From: Glycocaulis abyssi
GTDB taxonomy: Bacteria; Pseudomonadota; Alphaproteobacteria; Caulobacterales; Maricaulaceae
Reading direction: 5' to 3'
Assembly (NCBI RefSeq): GCF_041429775.1
Contig: NZ_CP163421.1
Location: 2,505,001-2,569,000 of the forward strand
Length of the DNA: 64,000 bases
Under the pieces are notes generated by a model, which saw only the letters and a program-made list of their open reading frames with translations, had not been told where the DNA came from and ran no database searches. Positions 1 through 10,730 of this stretch are shown here, piece after piece. Within the stretch, counting starts at the first letter, position 1. Every line of letters begins with the position of its first letter. Made by a program: the position numbers and the translations under genes.

Positions 1-607
1 GCGTGGTCAGCACGATGGTGACGCCCAGCCCGTTCAGCTTGACCACATACTCCCAGAGCTGGCGGCGCAGCTCGATATCCACGCCCGCTGTCGGTTCATC
101 GAGCACCAGAACGGGCGGGTTATGCACCAGCGCCTTGGCGATCAGCAGGCGGCGCTTCATGCCGCCCGATAGCTGGCGCACATAGGCATTGCGCTTTTCG
201 GCAAGGCCCATCACGTCGAGCAATTCATCGGAGCGCCGCTCGCCCTTGGGGACGCCATAAAACCCGGCCATCAGCTCCAGCGTCTCAAAGGGCGTGAAGA
301 ACACGTCCATATTGATTTCCTGCGGCACGACGCCGATCGAGGCGCGCGCCTGACGCGCGGCTGTGGTGATGTCGTGGCCCCAGATGCTGGCCGTGCCGCC
401 GGTCTTGTTGGTCAGCCCGGCGAGGATATTGATGAAGGTGGACTTGCCTGCGCCATTAGGCCCCAGCAGCCCGAAGATCGAGCCGCGGCGCACTTTCAGG
501 TCAATGCCGGTGAGCGCCTGCTTGGGCTCGCGCTTTTTCGACCCGGCATAAGTCTTTTCAAGGCCCTCGGCGATGATGGCATAATCGGGCAGGTTGGGCT
601 GGGTCAT
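1..607 (-). CDS. ABC-2 type transporter ATP-binding subunit (3' end cut by window edge)
   Basis: The minus-strand frame is open from an ATG at 607 to the window edge, about 202 codons. It encodes the nucleotide-binding subunit of an ABC exporter, the cytoplasmic ATPase that powers a separate membrane permease. Walker A (GPNGAGKST, about residue 45), a Q-loop (VPQEINMD), the signature LSGGMKRR and Walker B followed by VLDEPTAGVD are all visible in order. The arrangement resembles the CcmA/DrrA/NodI class of ABC-2 ATPases. The permease would be expected downstream, outside the window. The substrate cannot be inferred. The family assignment is secure; the C-terminus is not visible. Confidence 0.9.
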   Translation of the reverse strand, partial: MTQPNLPDYAIIAEGLEKTYAGSKKREPKQALTGIDLKVRRGSIFGLLGPNGAGKSTFINILAGLTNKTGGTASIWGHDITTAARQARASIGVVPQEINMDVFFTPFETLELMAGFYGVPKGERRSDELLDVMGLAEKRNAYVRQLSGGMKRRLLIAKALVHNPPVLVLDEPTAGVDIELRRQLWEYVVKLNGLGVTIVLTT

Positions 608-767
608 GTCGCGCGGGCCTTGATGTGTGAGCCATGCACGCTGGCGCCGATTGACGCAGCCAGCGGCTAAAACTAAAGCAGGGTGGAACTTAAGAGGCTT
701 GCACACCGGCGTCCATGGCCGGTCAGCAACCCTTGCACAGCGCGTTTCCTGCGAAGGACTGATACCG

Positions 768-998
768 ATGGCCCGTACCCGCGAAAAGTCTGCCAAGCCG
801 ACGGCTCCCAAGGCACCCGTGGCCGCGTTCCCGCCGCCGGAAATGATCGAGGTCTCCACCAGGCGCGTCATGTGCGATGGCGGTGGCGGTGCGCTCGGCC
901 ATCCGCGCGTCTGGTACGATATGGGCGACGAGAATTTCGTCGATTGCCTCTATTGCGACCGCCGCTTCGTGCTGAAAGCCGGATCGGACGGCCATTAG
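768..998 (+). CDS. Small zinc-finger domain protein (zf-CHCC, NDUFS6-like)
   Basis: A 76-aa protein with a zinc-finger signature: Cys in RVMCDGG, His-Pro in LGHPRVW, then CLYC near the C-terminus. This C-x8-H-x14-C-x2-C spacing is that of the short bacterial relatives of mitochondrial complex I subunit NDUFS6. The frame is open further upstream, but the ATG at 768 is preceded by GAAGGA and gives the length usual for the family. It is divergent from the ABC gene and stands alone. The biochemical role of these short forms is not established. Confidence 0.8.
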   Translation: MARTREKSAKPTAPKAPVAAFPPPEMIEVSTRRVMCDGGGGALGHPRVWYDMGDENFVDCLYCDRRFVLKAGSDGH

Positions 999-1093
999 TC
1001 CAGTCCGGGCGGTTGCCCTGACAACATCAATCCGGCTTAACTGCTCTCCGAAAAGCGCCCGCAAGCGGCGCAGAGGTTTGCGGGAGGCATAGT

Positions 1094-2611
1094 ATGGCGA
1101 AGGGCTGGACCGCCCGGCGGATAGGTCTTGTCACCGGGATCACGCTGGCGGTCATCGTTCAGCTCATCCCCGTGCCCGAAGGCGTCTCGCGCGAAGCCTG
1201 GGTCTGCCTGTCGCTGGCCCTGATGATGGCCAGCTGGTGGGCCACCGAAGCCATTCCGATTGCGGCAACGGCGCTGGTACCGGTCGCGCTCTTCCCCTTT
1301 CTTGGCATTGTCAGCGTACGCGAGGCGGCGGTGCCCTACGCTGACCCCATCGTGCTCCTGCTGCTCGGCGGGTTCATCATCGCGCTGGGCATCGAGAAGT
1401 GGAATCTCCATGCCCGCATCGCGCTCAATGTCGTGGCGTGGTTCGGCTCGCGCCCCTCGCTCATGCTGCTGGGCTTCATGATCGCCTCGGGCGTGCTGTC
1501 CATGTGGATTTCCAACACGGCGACCACGCTGATGATGATCCCCATCGCGTTGAAAGTGGCCGAGGCCGTCCAGAAAGAAGGCGTGGACACGAAGATGTTC
1601 GCGCCTGCCCTTGCGCTCGCCATCGCCTATTCGGCCTCGATTGGCGGGCTGGCAACGCCGGTCGGCACGCCCTCCAACCTCATCGCCATGGGCTATCTGG
1701 AACGCACCACGGAGCGCATTATCAGCTTTCCTGAATGGATGATGGTGGGCCTGCCAGCCGCCGCCCTCATCATTCCGGCAGCCTGGATCATCCTCACTCG
1801 CTTTGCTTTCAAGGTGCCGTCACGTGCCGGCAGCGGGGAAGGCCATGCCCTTATCCTTGCCGAGCGCGCCGCGCTGGGGCGCATGACCACGCCGGAGAAG
1901 CGCGTGGCGCTGGCCTTTGGCACGGTGGCGCTGCTCTGGATGGGCCGGGAGCTGCCGGGCGTGCTGATCGGGCTTCCCGATATCAGCTTTGGCTGGAACC
2001 CGCTTCTGTCGTGGATTGCCTCGGCCATCGGCCTGCCCGTGACGCCTACCCTTTCCGACATGCAGATCGCCATGGCGGGGGCGCTGGCCATGTTCCTGAT
2101 CCCGGCAGGCGGCAAGGAGAATGGCGGCAAGGCGCTGATGGACTGGGAGACCACCCAGCGCCTGCCCTGGGGCGTGCTGATCCTGTTCGGCGGCGGGCTG
2201 TCACTTGCCTATGCAATGGATGCGACGGGGCTTTCAGGCTGGATTGGCTCTCATCTCGCCATCGTGGCGGCCCTTCCGCTGCCCATCGTGGTGCTGATCC
2301 TCGCCTTCATGGTCGTCTTCCTGACCGAGCTGACCTCCAACGTGGCTACCACCACCGCCTTCCTGCCCGTGCTGGGCGGCGTTGCGGCGGCGGCCAATGT
2401 ACCGCCTGAGCATCTCATCCTGCCGGTGGCACTGGCCGCGAGCTGTTCCTTCATGCTGCCGGTAGCGACCGCGCCCAATGCCGTGGTCTATGCCAGCGGG
2501 GCGGTCACCATGGGCCAGATGATCAAGGCAGGCTTCCGGATCAACATCGTGGCCGCACCGATCATCGCCATGCTCGCCAGCTTCCTGGCACCCATGGTCT
2601 TTCCGGCCTGA
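1094..2611 (+). CDS. SLC13/DASS family sodium-coupled anion permease
   Basis: A 505-aa polytopic inner-membrane protein of the divalent anion:Na+ symporter (DASS) family, which imports di- and tricarboxylates such as succinate, malate or citrate. Both inverted-repeat substrate motifs are present: an SNT motif (WISNTATTLMMIP, about residue 140) and the second-half equivalent (TELTSNVATTTAFLP, about residue 415), with hydrophobic helices throughout. Length matches the family (450-550 aa). The ATG is preceded by GGGAGG. The gene is convergent with the regulator at 2612 and is probably monocistronic. The exact substrate cannot be read from sequence. Confidence 0.9.
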   Translation: MAKGWTARRIGLVTGITLAVIVQLIPVPEGVSREAWVCLSLALMMASWWATEAIPIAATALVPVALFPFLGIVSVREAAVPYADPIVLLLLGGFIIALGIEKWNLHARIALNVVAWFGSRPSLMLLGFMIASGVLSMWISNTATTLMMIPIALKVAEAVQKEGVDTKMFAPALALAIAYSASIGGLATPVGTPSNLIAMGYLERTTERIISFPEWMMVGLPAAALIIPAAWIILTRFAFKVPSRAGSGEGHALILAERAALGRMTTPEKRVALAFGTVALLWMGRELPGVLIGLPDISFGWNPLLSWIASAIGLPVTPTLSDMQIAMAGALAMFLIPAGGKENGGKALMDWETTQRLPWGVLILFGGGLSLAYAMDATGLSGWIGSHLAIVAALPLPIVVLILAFMVVFLTELTSNVATTTAFLPVLGGVAAAANVPPEHLILPVALAASCSFMLPVATAPNAVVYASGAVTMGQMIKAGFRINIVAAPIIAMLASFLAPMVFPA

Positions 2612-2908
2612 TCACTCGCCGACGAGCTTTTTCAGGTCATCGAGATAGGCCATCCACGCCTTGCGCCCGGCATCGGTCAGGGACGCATCAGTGCGCGGCT
2701 TGCGGTCCACAAAACGTTTGGTGATGGCGACATATCCGGCGTCCTCCAGCTTTCTAAGGTGGGTGGACAGATTTCCATCGGTGGCGCCGGTGCGCTCTTT
2801 CAGTTCGCCAAAGCTCGCTGCCTCGACCCCGGACAGATAGGCCATCAGGCCCAGCCGCATCCGCCCGTGAATGACATCATCGAGATCGGAGGAGTTGAAG
2901 TCCGCCAT
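2612..2908 (-). CDS. Winged-helix transcriptional regulator
   Basis: A 98-aa single-domain winged helix-turn-helix protein. The recognition region is FGELKERTGATDGNLSTHL followed by the wing (EDAGYVAITKRFVDRKPRT). It resembles the short ArsR/MarR-like regulators with a 'transcriptional regulator, HTH_27' architecture and has no ligand domain. It starts 4 bp after the stop of the membrane protein at 2913, so the two are co-transcribed. Such regulator/membrane-protein pairs often regulate themselves; the target is unknown. Confidence 0.85.
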   Translation of the reverse strand: MADFNSSDLDDVIHGRMRLGLMAYLSGVEAASFGELKERTGATDGNLSTHLRKLEDAGYVAITKRFVDRKPRTDASLTDAGRKAWMAYLDDLKKLVGE

Positions 2909-2912
2909 CGCC

Positions 2913-3542
2913 CTACACCACGTCCCGCGGCTCTCTTGCCATCAGGAAGAAGCCCGGAATGAACGTGCCCAGCAGCATACCGGCCGAGGCGACCAGATAG
3001 ACCCAGGGCGTCATCACCAGCGCAGTGCCGAAGAAGGCGGCGGCCAGCGTGATGATGGCAGGCACCAGAAGCAGCCGCTCGCGCGACAGCAGCGCATCCA
3101 CCATCCAGCCTGTCCCGTAGGCGAGAAACGCTATCGGCAGCATGGTGTTGATAAGCGCACCCGGCACCAGACCCGTCAGCATGCCGGCCACCAGCCCTGC
3201 AAAATAAAGGCCGATACATCCGCCCAGCACCGGCCATAATACCTGTTGTACCCGGTTACCCATCGAGCCCGCTCCCGGCTTGTTGCGCACGGACCAGCCA
3301 AGTATCGCACTGCCGATGGAGCCCAGCACCATATAGCCCAGCCAGAGCGGCCACAGCGCTTGCGCGCCGAAATCCAGCGTGCCGGTAATGATCAGCCAGT
3401 GAGCAAACGCCACCGCGCCCGTCAGCCCGCCCCACCAGACCATGAAGCGACCGCCCAGCAGGGGCGCCTTCGCGCCGGCCTCGGCCATTTCTCGCAGATA
3501 GGCGAGGTCTGCGCGGGCGGCGGTCTTGCGGTCGGTATTCAT
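2913..3542 (-). CDS. Hypothetical multi-spanning membrane protein
   Basis: A 209-aa protein with about six hydrophobic segments after a charged N-terminal cytoplasmic stretch (MNTDRKTAARADLAYLREM). I do not recognise a characterised family. Partnership with the wHTH regulator 4 bp downstream suggests a two-gene unit in which the membrane protein may be the regulated effector, or a sensor that titrates the regulator. There are no catalytic motifs. Confidence 0.7.
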   Translation of the reverse strand: MNTDRKTAARADLAYLREMAEAGAKAPLLGGRFMVWWGGLTGAVAFAHWLIITGTLDFGAQALWPLWLGYMVLGSIGSAILGWSVRNKPGAGSMGNRVQQVLWPVLGGCIGLYFAGLVAGMLTGLVPGALINTMLPIAFLAYGTGWMVDALLSRERLLLVPAIITLAAAFFGTALVMTPWVYLVASAGMLLGTFIPGFFLMAREPRDVV

Positions 3543-3713
3543 GGGCGCGGCTCCTTCACACGGCGAATGCGCTGATTCGGATCAGCTCGCGCTTTAATGG
3601 CACAATTCAAACTACTTTGCAACACAAAGTTTATGAGAGGGAGACGACAGGAAGATCGGAAGGGGGATAAGGGCGGGAAATTGTTTCGCTGCGCGCAGGG
3701 CTGGGCTGCCTTC

Positions 3714-3819
3714 CCCTTCGTCATTCCGGGCGAGCTTGAGGCGAGACCCGGAACCCAGCTTTTTCCAGAAGCTCTGGGTTCCGGATAAGCGCTGGCGCGC
3801 TTTCCGGAATGACGAAGGG
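3714..3819. repeat. Nested inverted-repeat element (small interspersed repeat)
   Basis: A 106-bp element with perfect 16-bp outer arms (3714-3729 and 3804-3819, CCCTTCGTCATTCCGG and its complement) and perfect 11-bp inner arms (3748-3758 and 3774-3784, CCGGAACCCAG and its complement). The structure and the ATTCCGG/CCGGAAT ends match the short palindromic repeats scattered between genes in many alphaproteobacterial genomes. It lies in the 290-bp gap between the membrane protein and xerC, where I see no gene. Confidence 0.8.
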
Positions 3820-3834
3820 AGCAGCAGCAAAGCG

Positions 3835-4770
3835 CTATCCGCCCGCCGCCCGCCTCGCCCGTGGATGCGTAGCCGCATGGACCGACAAAAGGCGCGCAGT
3901 ATCCACCTCGGCATAGATCTGGGTTGTCGAAAGCGAGGCGTGACCCAGCAATTCCTGTATCGCGCGCAAATCCCCGCCCCCGGCCAGCAGATGCGTGGCA
4001 AAAGCGTGGCGCAGGGCGTGGGGCGTAGCGGTGGAGGGCAGGCCCAGAGCGCCGCGCATGCACTCGACACAGCGCTGCACCGCGCGCGCATTCAGCGCCC
4101 CGCCGCGTGCGCCCTTAAAGAGCGGCTGGTCTGCAGCCAGCGGATAGGGGCAGAGCGTCACATACGCCTCTACGGCCTGCCGCACAGGCTCCAGCACCGG
4201 CACCAGCCGCGTGCGCCCGCCCTTGCCCGTGATACGCAAGGCATCAGCCAGCGGATAATCGCGGCCCATAAGCGAAAGCGCTTCTGATACGCGCAGCCCC
4301 GCCCCGTAGAGCAGGGCCAGCACAGCTGTATCGCGTGCGCCGTGCCAGGCTTCGGCGCGGGCAGTTCCAGCATCGTCCAGCATGGCCTTTGCGGCCGCTT
4401 CGCTGACCGGCCTTGGCAGGCGGCGCGGCGCGCGCGGCGCCTCGACCAGTGCCAGCGCGGCATTGTCGATCCCGTGCCGGGTGCGGATAAAGGCGTAGAA
4501 GCTGCGTACGGCAGAGAGGGCACGTTGCAGGGTGCGCGGGCCTGCCCCGTCCCTGCGCCGGTCAGCCAGCCAGGCGCGCCAGTCCGTGCCTGTCAGGGTG
4601 GAAAGGTCTTTTGAGGTGACGGCCCGGCCCTTGTGAGCGGTCAGAAAGGCGAGCCACTGGCCGAGATCACGCTCATAGGCTTTCACCGTATGGGCGCTAT
4701 AGCGCCGCCCGCCCTCAATATGCGCGAGGAAACCGGCCACAAGGGCCATCGGGGCAGCGCCTTGCGTCAT
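3835..4770 (-). CDS. xerC: Tyrosine recombinase XerC
   Basis: A 311-aa tyrosine recombinase that, with XerD, resolves chromosome dimers at dif. It has an N-terminal core-binding SAM-like domain (FLAHIEGGRRYSAHTVKAYE) and a C-terminal catalytic domain with the active-site set: Arg in GAGLRVSEALSL, Lys in TGKGGRTRLVP, HALRHAFATHL, a GHAS segment and Tyr in STTQIYAEVD. I chose the ATG at 4770 because it overlaps the DUF484 stop as ATGA and gives the normal length; the longer open frame upstream is low-complexity and antisense to DUF484. Confidence 0.95.
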   Translation of the reverse strand: MTQGAAPMALVAGFLAHIEGGRRYSAHTVKAYERDLGQWLAFLTAHKGRAVTSKDLSTLTGTDWRAWLADRRRDGAGPRTLQRALSAVRSFYAFIRTRHGIDNAALALVEAPRAPRRLPRPVSEAAAKAMLDDAGTARAEAWHGARDTAVLALLYGAGLRVSEALSLMGRDYPLADALRITGKGGRTRLVPVLEPVRQAVEAYVTLCPYPLAADQPLFKGARGGALNARAVQRCVECMRGALGLPSTATPHALRHAFATHLLAGGGDLRAIQELLGHASLSTTQIYAEVDTARLLSVHAATHPRARRAAGG

Positions 4771-5468
4771 CTCGGCAGAAGGGCCTCCAGCCGGCGTTCG
4801 AGAATACGGGCGAGGAAATGGGCCAGATCGGCGGCATCGCTGGGCCGGAAGGCATCGCGCCGGGCGGAGCCAAGGCACACAACGCCAGAAAAGCCGCGGC
4901 CCTCCAGCGCGATAACGGCTTCGCTCGCCACCCGGCTGGCCTGTACACCGTAAATCGGCCCGGAAAGGCGCGGATCTGGCGCGCCAAGGCGTTCGGACGC
5001 GTCGCCCAGCATGGCCGCTTTCAGGCCCGGCGCGGCGGGCAGTATGGCGATCGCGCGCGGCAGGGCGGTGATGCCTTCAAGGCAGACACGCACAGCCTCA
5101 AGACCCAGCGTGGTCGCTGTATGGCCTGCAAGGCGGCGGTCCAGCGCGGCCAGTGTCGGCTCGTCCATCAGGCCCATCACCGCGGCATGCGCGCTCGCCT
5201 GAGCAGCGAGATTGCCACGCAGCATATGCTGCAAATCTTCATTGGCCGCCTTCAGCAGGGTGATTTCGCTCTGCAGGCGCGCGCGGGCCGCCGCATTGAG
5301 ATCGGCGACATTCGCATCACTACGCACCCCCAGCAGCGCATTCATCAGCTCGCCATCAGCCAGCACGCGCGACGGGTCGGCCAGTATCGCGCTGCGCCAG
5401 TCCGGCGTGTCCTCTGTGTTGCGGGTTGCGGGCATAGCGTTGCTGCGCATGCGTTTCATGCCGATCAT
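4767..5468 (-). CDS. DUF484 family protein
   Basis: A 233-aa DUF484 protein, a GAF-like family that neighbours xerC in many proteobacteria. The N-terminal third contains the typical DWRSAILADPSRVLADGELM helix, followed by a coiled-coil segment (LQSEITLLKAANEDLQHML) and a GAF-like C-terminal half. It is translationally coupled to xerC through an ATGA overlap. Molecular function is not established. Confidence 0.88.
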   Translation of the reverse strand: MIGMKRMRSNAMPATRNTEDTPDWRSAILADPSRVLADGELMNALLGVRSDANVADLNAAARARLQSEITLLKAANEDLQHMLRGNLAAQASAHAAVMGLMDEPTLAALDRRLAGHTATTLGLEAVRVCLEGITALPRAIAILPAAPGLKAAMLGDASERLGAPDPRLSGPIYGVQASRVASEAVIALEGRGFSGVVCLGSARRDAFRPSDAADLAHFLARILERRLEALLPR

Positions 5469-5596
5469 TATCCATCCATCCTGTTGCCGGCCCCTCTTGG
5501 CGGGGGCGCTTGTCTATGCAGGCACTTTTGCATGAGACCGGTTCCAGATGCGTTAACTCACCTGCACGAAATGCGCGGCGCCGCTAAGGTGCGTGC

Positions 5597-7786
5597 ATGA
5601 ACGCGAATCGAGACCCGTCCACCCCTCAGATCGCTACCGTCCTGCTGCCCCTGCCCTTGCCGGAGGCGTTCGACTACGCCGTGCCGGAAGGCATGACGGT
5701 CAGCGAAGGCGATCATGTTGTGGTGCCGCTGGGCAAACGGCTCAGCCATGGCGTCGTCTGGGGGGTGCGCGACGGGACAGGCGGCAACCGGCCCTTGAAG
5801 CCTGTTGCCGAGCGCCTCGATGCGCCGCCCTTTACCGCCGCCATGCGCGATTTTGTGGACTGGACGGCGCGCTATCTGGCCGAAAACCCCGGCCTCGTCC
5901 TGCAGGCCACATTGCGCAGCCGGGGCGGGCTTGGTCCGTCACCCACCGAGACGCTCTACCACCCTACGGGCCAGACGCCGGACCGGATGACACCGGCGCG
6001 TCAGGCTGTACTGGATGCGGCTGCCGAAGAACCGGCCAGCGGGGCAGAGCTCGCCCGGCGCGCAGGCGTATCGCCCGGCGTGGTGAAGGGGCTCGCCGAT
6101 GCTGCCGCGCTGCGCGCTGAAGCACGCGATGTCGACCAGCCTTTTCCTGCGCCTGACCCTTATCGCGATGGCCTTACCCTGAATGACGGGCAGGAAGCGG
6201 CCGCCAGCCAGCTGCGCCGTCTCGTCGCGGCTGGCGGCTTTCAAGCGGCGCTTCTTGATGGCGTGACGGGGTCCGGCAAGACCGAAGTCTATCTGGAAGC
6301 CATCGCCGAGCTCTTGCGCCGCGAACCAGACGCGCAAGTGCTGGTGCTGCTGCCGGAGATTGCCCTGACACAGGCCGTCACCGCCCGGTTTGAAGAGCGT
6401 TTCGGCGTCTCGCCTGCGCTCTGGCATTCGGCCATCGGGCCAACAGAGCGCCGCCGGGCCTGGCGCGAGATCACGGCGGGGCGAGCACGGCTGATTGCAG
6501 GGGCGCGCTCGGCCATCTTCCTGCCCTACCGCAATCTGCGCCTGATCGTGGTCGATGAGGAACATGACCCGACCTACAAGCAGGATGAGGGCCTGACCTA
6601 TCACGCCCGCGATCTCGCCGTGGCGCGCGCCAAGATCGAAGGTGCCGTGGCGATCCTCGCCAGCGCCACGCCCAGCCTTGAAACCCTCGTCAATGCGCGC
6701 GCGGGCCGCTACGGCCATATCCGGCTGGCGGCGCGGGCGGGCTCTGCCGTCTTGCCGCAGATCGAGACGATTGATCTGCGCGAGCATCCGCCAGAGCAAG
6801 GCCACTGGCTCTCCCCGCCTTTGACCGCCGCCATGGCCGAAACGATCGCGCGCGGCGAGCAGGTACTGCTCTATCTCAACCGGCGTGGCTATGCGCCGCT
6901 CGTCCTGTGCCGGGCCTGCGGTCACAAGATGAAAAGCCCGGACACCGACCGCTGGCTGGTCGAGCACCGCTATACCGGGCGGCTCATCTGCCACACGACC
7001 GGATTCTCCATGCCCAAGCCGCGCGCCTGCCCGGAATGCGGCGCGATTGATTCGCTCACAAGCGTCGGCCCCGGCGTGGAGCGTGTGGCGGAAGAAGCCG
7101 CCTTGCGCTTTCCCGATGCGCGCGTGGAGGTCTTCTCCTCAGACAGTGCCGCCGGGCCCAATGGCGTGCGCGAGCTGATTGCCCGCATGGAGGCTGGCGA
7201 GATCGATATTCTGGTCGGCACCCAGATTGCCGCCAAGGGCCATAACTTCCCAAAACTGACGCTGGTGGGTGTGGTCGATGCCGATCTGGGCCTCAAAGGC
7301 GGTGATCTGCGCGCGGGCGAGCGCACCTATCAGACTTTGGTGCAGGTAGCGGGCCGGGCCGGGCGCGCCGACCGTCCGGGCCGGGCGCTGCTGCAGACCC
7401 ATGAACCGCAGCACGAAGCCATTCAGGCGCTGCTGGCCGGAGACCGGGACAGCTTCCTCGATCTGGAAGCCATGATGCGCGAGCAGCTCGGCCTGCCCCC
7501 TTTCGGGCGTCTGGCGGCTCTGGTGATGTCCGGCACCGATGAACGCCTGCTGGTGGAGACGGCTAAAATCGCCGCTGCAGCCGCGCCACTGAGCGATGAT
7601 GTGAAACTGTTCGGGCCAGCCGAACCGCCGCTGGCGGTCGTGCGCGGGCGCTACCGGCGGCGCTTTCTGGTGCAGGCACAGCGCAATGTGGATGTATCCG
7701 CCTTTATGGCGACCTGGATGGCGCGCTTCAAACTCCCCTCATCGATCCGCGCCCGTGTCGATATCGAGCCGTACTCGTTTTTGTGA
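5597..7786 (+). CDS. priA: Primosomal protein N' (PriA helicase) with atypical zinc site
   Basis: A 729-aa DExH helicase that restarts stalled replication forks. N-terminal DNA-binding domain (FDYAVPEGM), Walker A (LDGVTGSGKTEVYLEAI, about residue 220), DEEH box (VVDEEHDPTYKQDEG) and helicase motifs up to VAGRAGRADRPG are present. The cysteine region is unusual: CRAC and CPEC are intact, but the canonical CPNC is SPDT and CHHC is CHTT, so one of the two zinc sites has lost three of four ligands. The protein is otherwise full length, so it is probably functional. Confidence 0.95.
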   Translation: MNANRDPSTPQIATVLLPLPLPEAFDYAVPEGMTVSEGDHVVVPLGKRLSHGVVWGVRDGTGGNRPLKPVAERLDAPPFTAAMRDFVDWTARYLAENPGLVLQATLRSRGGLGPSPTETLYHPTGQTPDRMTPARQAVLDAAAEEPASGAELARRAGVSPGVVKGLADAAALRAEARDVDQPFPAPDPYRDGLTLNDGQEAAASQLRRLVAAGGFQAALLDGVTGSGKTEVYLEAIAELLRREPDAQVLVLLPEIALTQAVTARFEERFGVSPALWHSAIGPTERRRAWREITAGRARLIAGARSAIFLPYRNLRLIVVDEEHDPTYKQDEGLTYHARDLAVARAKIEGAVAILASATPSLETLVNARAGRYGHIRLAARAGSAVLPQIETIDLREHPPEQGHWLSPPLTAAMAETIARGEQVLLYLNRRGYAPLVLCRACGHKMKSPDTDRWLVEHRYTGRLICHTTGFSMPKPRACPECGAIDSLTSVGPGVERVAEEAALRFPDARVEVFSSDSAAGPNGVRELIARMEAGEIDILVGTQIAAKGHNFPKLTLVGVVDADLGLKGGDLRAGERTYQTLVQVAGRAGRADRPGRALLQTHEPQHEAIQALLAGDRDSFLDLEAMMREQLGLPPFGRLAALVMSGTDERLLVETAKIAAAAAPLSDDVKLFGPAEPPLAVVRGRYRRRFLVQAQRNVDVSAFMATWMARFKLPSSIRARVDIEPYSFL

Positions 7787-7802
7787 GACGGCATAAGCGC
7801 GA

Positions 7803-7842
7803 CATAATCTGACACTTTGTGTATCATTCCTGTCAGATTATG
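7803..7842. promoter_or_regulatory. Perfect 12-bp inverted repeat upstream of parDE (probable ParD operator)
   Basis: Arms CATAATCTGACA (7803-7814) and TGTCAGATTATG (7831-7842) are perfectly complementary with a 16-bp spacer. The right arm ends 9 bp before the parD ATG and abuts the GGAGGCAGG ribosome site. RHH antitoxins of this class autorepress through such palindromes, so this is the likely operator overlapping the promoter. Confidence 0.75.
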
Positions 7843-7851
7843 GAGGCAGGC

Positions 7852-8106
7852 ATGCATATCTCGCTCACCGAAACGCTCGAAAAATGGGTCCGCGAGAAGG
7901 TGGAAAGCGGGCTTTATTCCAATGCCAGCGAGGTGATCCGCGAGGCCCTGCGCGAACGCATCCGCGCTGAACGCACCGAAGCAGAGGATATCGAAGCCTT
8001 GCGCGCCCAGATCGATGTCGGCCTGCAACAGGCCGAGCGCGGGGATCTGCTGGACTGGACCATGGCCGATATCAAGTCCCGCTTGCGCGAAGAGCGTAAT
8101 GGCTAG
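7852..8106 (+). CDS. parD: ParD-type RHH antitoxin
   Basis: An 84-aa antitoxin: an N-terminal ribbon-helix-helix DNA-binding domain (MHISLTETLEKWVREKV, then YSNASEVIREALRER) and an acidic C-terminal tail that wraps the toxin. The ATG at 7852 follows GGAGGCAGG; the in-frame ATGs upstream lie within the operator palindrome. It overlaps parE by 8 bp, so the pair is translationally coupled, antitoxin first as usual. Confidence 0.92.
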   Translation: MHISLTETLEKWVREKVESGLYSNASEVIREALRERIRAERTEAEDIEALRAQIDVGLQQAERGDLLDWTMADIKSRLREERNG

Positions 8107-8392
8107 GTGGCGCCTCTCTCCCGAAGCGGGGGAAGACCTGCTGGAGATTGGCCGTTATACGACGCAGGAATGGGGAGAGGCGCAAAGCGAGCGCTATCTC
8201 GATCGCCTCGATGACGCTTTCAACCGGCTGGCGGGCATGCCCGGCCTTGGCCGTCTGCGCGGCGATGTCCGGCCCGGCGTGTTCAGCTTTCCGGCCGGCC
8301 ACCATGTCGTCTGGTACCGGCAGGCGGCTTCCGGCATCGAGATATTACGCGTCCTGCACACCCGTCAGAGCAGCCACGCCGCGTTTTCGTGA
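8099..8392 (+). CDS. parE: ParE/RelE-superfamily toxin
   Basis: A 97-aa toxin of the ParE fold. It begins WRLSPEAGEDLLEIGRYT, has the characteristic SERYLDRLDDAF helix, PGLGRLRGDV and the strand FPAGHHVVWYRQ, and ends EILRVLHTRQ. ParE proteins poison DNA gyrase. The start lies inside parD. The pair is inserted between priA and the ATP synthase operon. The following 200 bp hold no gene and presumably contain the atp promoter. Confidence 0.9.
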   Translation: MARWRLSPEAGEDLLEIGRYTTQEWGEAQSERYLDRLDDAFNRLAGMPGLGRLRGDVRPGVFSFPAGHHVVWYRQAASGIEILRVLHTRQSSHAAFS

Positions 8393-8592
8393 CTTTCCGC
8401 CTGCGCCGTTTGCGCGCGGGCAGGTTGCCGCCCTCAAACCCTTGTGCTAGGTGGGCGCCGGACTGAACGGGACTGTCCTTGCACGGCCAAGGCGGTCTTT
8501 TGAAAAACCTCAATATCTCAAGTGCTTGGGCCTGATCTGCCGACCAGACCCGATTTGGCGCTAACCACAGAGAAGAGAGCGGGCGAAAAACG

Positions 8593-10697
<2,105 letters not shown>

Positions 10698-10730
10698 GGT
10701 GCAGGGCAAGGGCTGACCGAGGCATAATCG

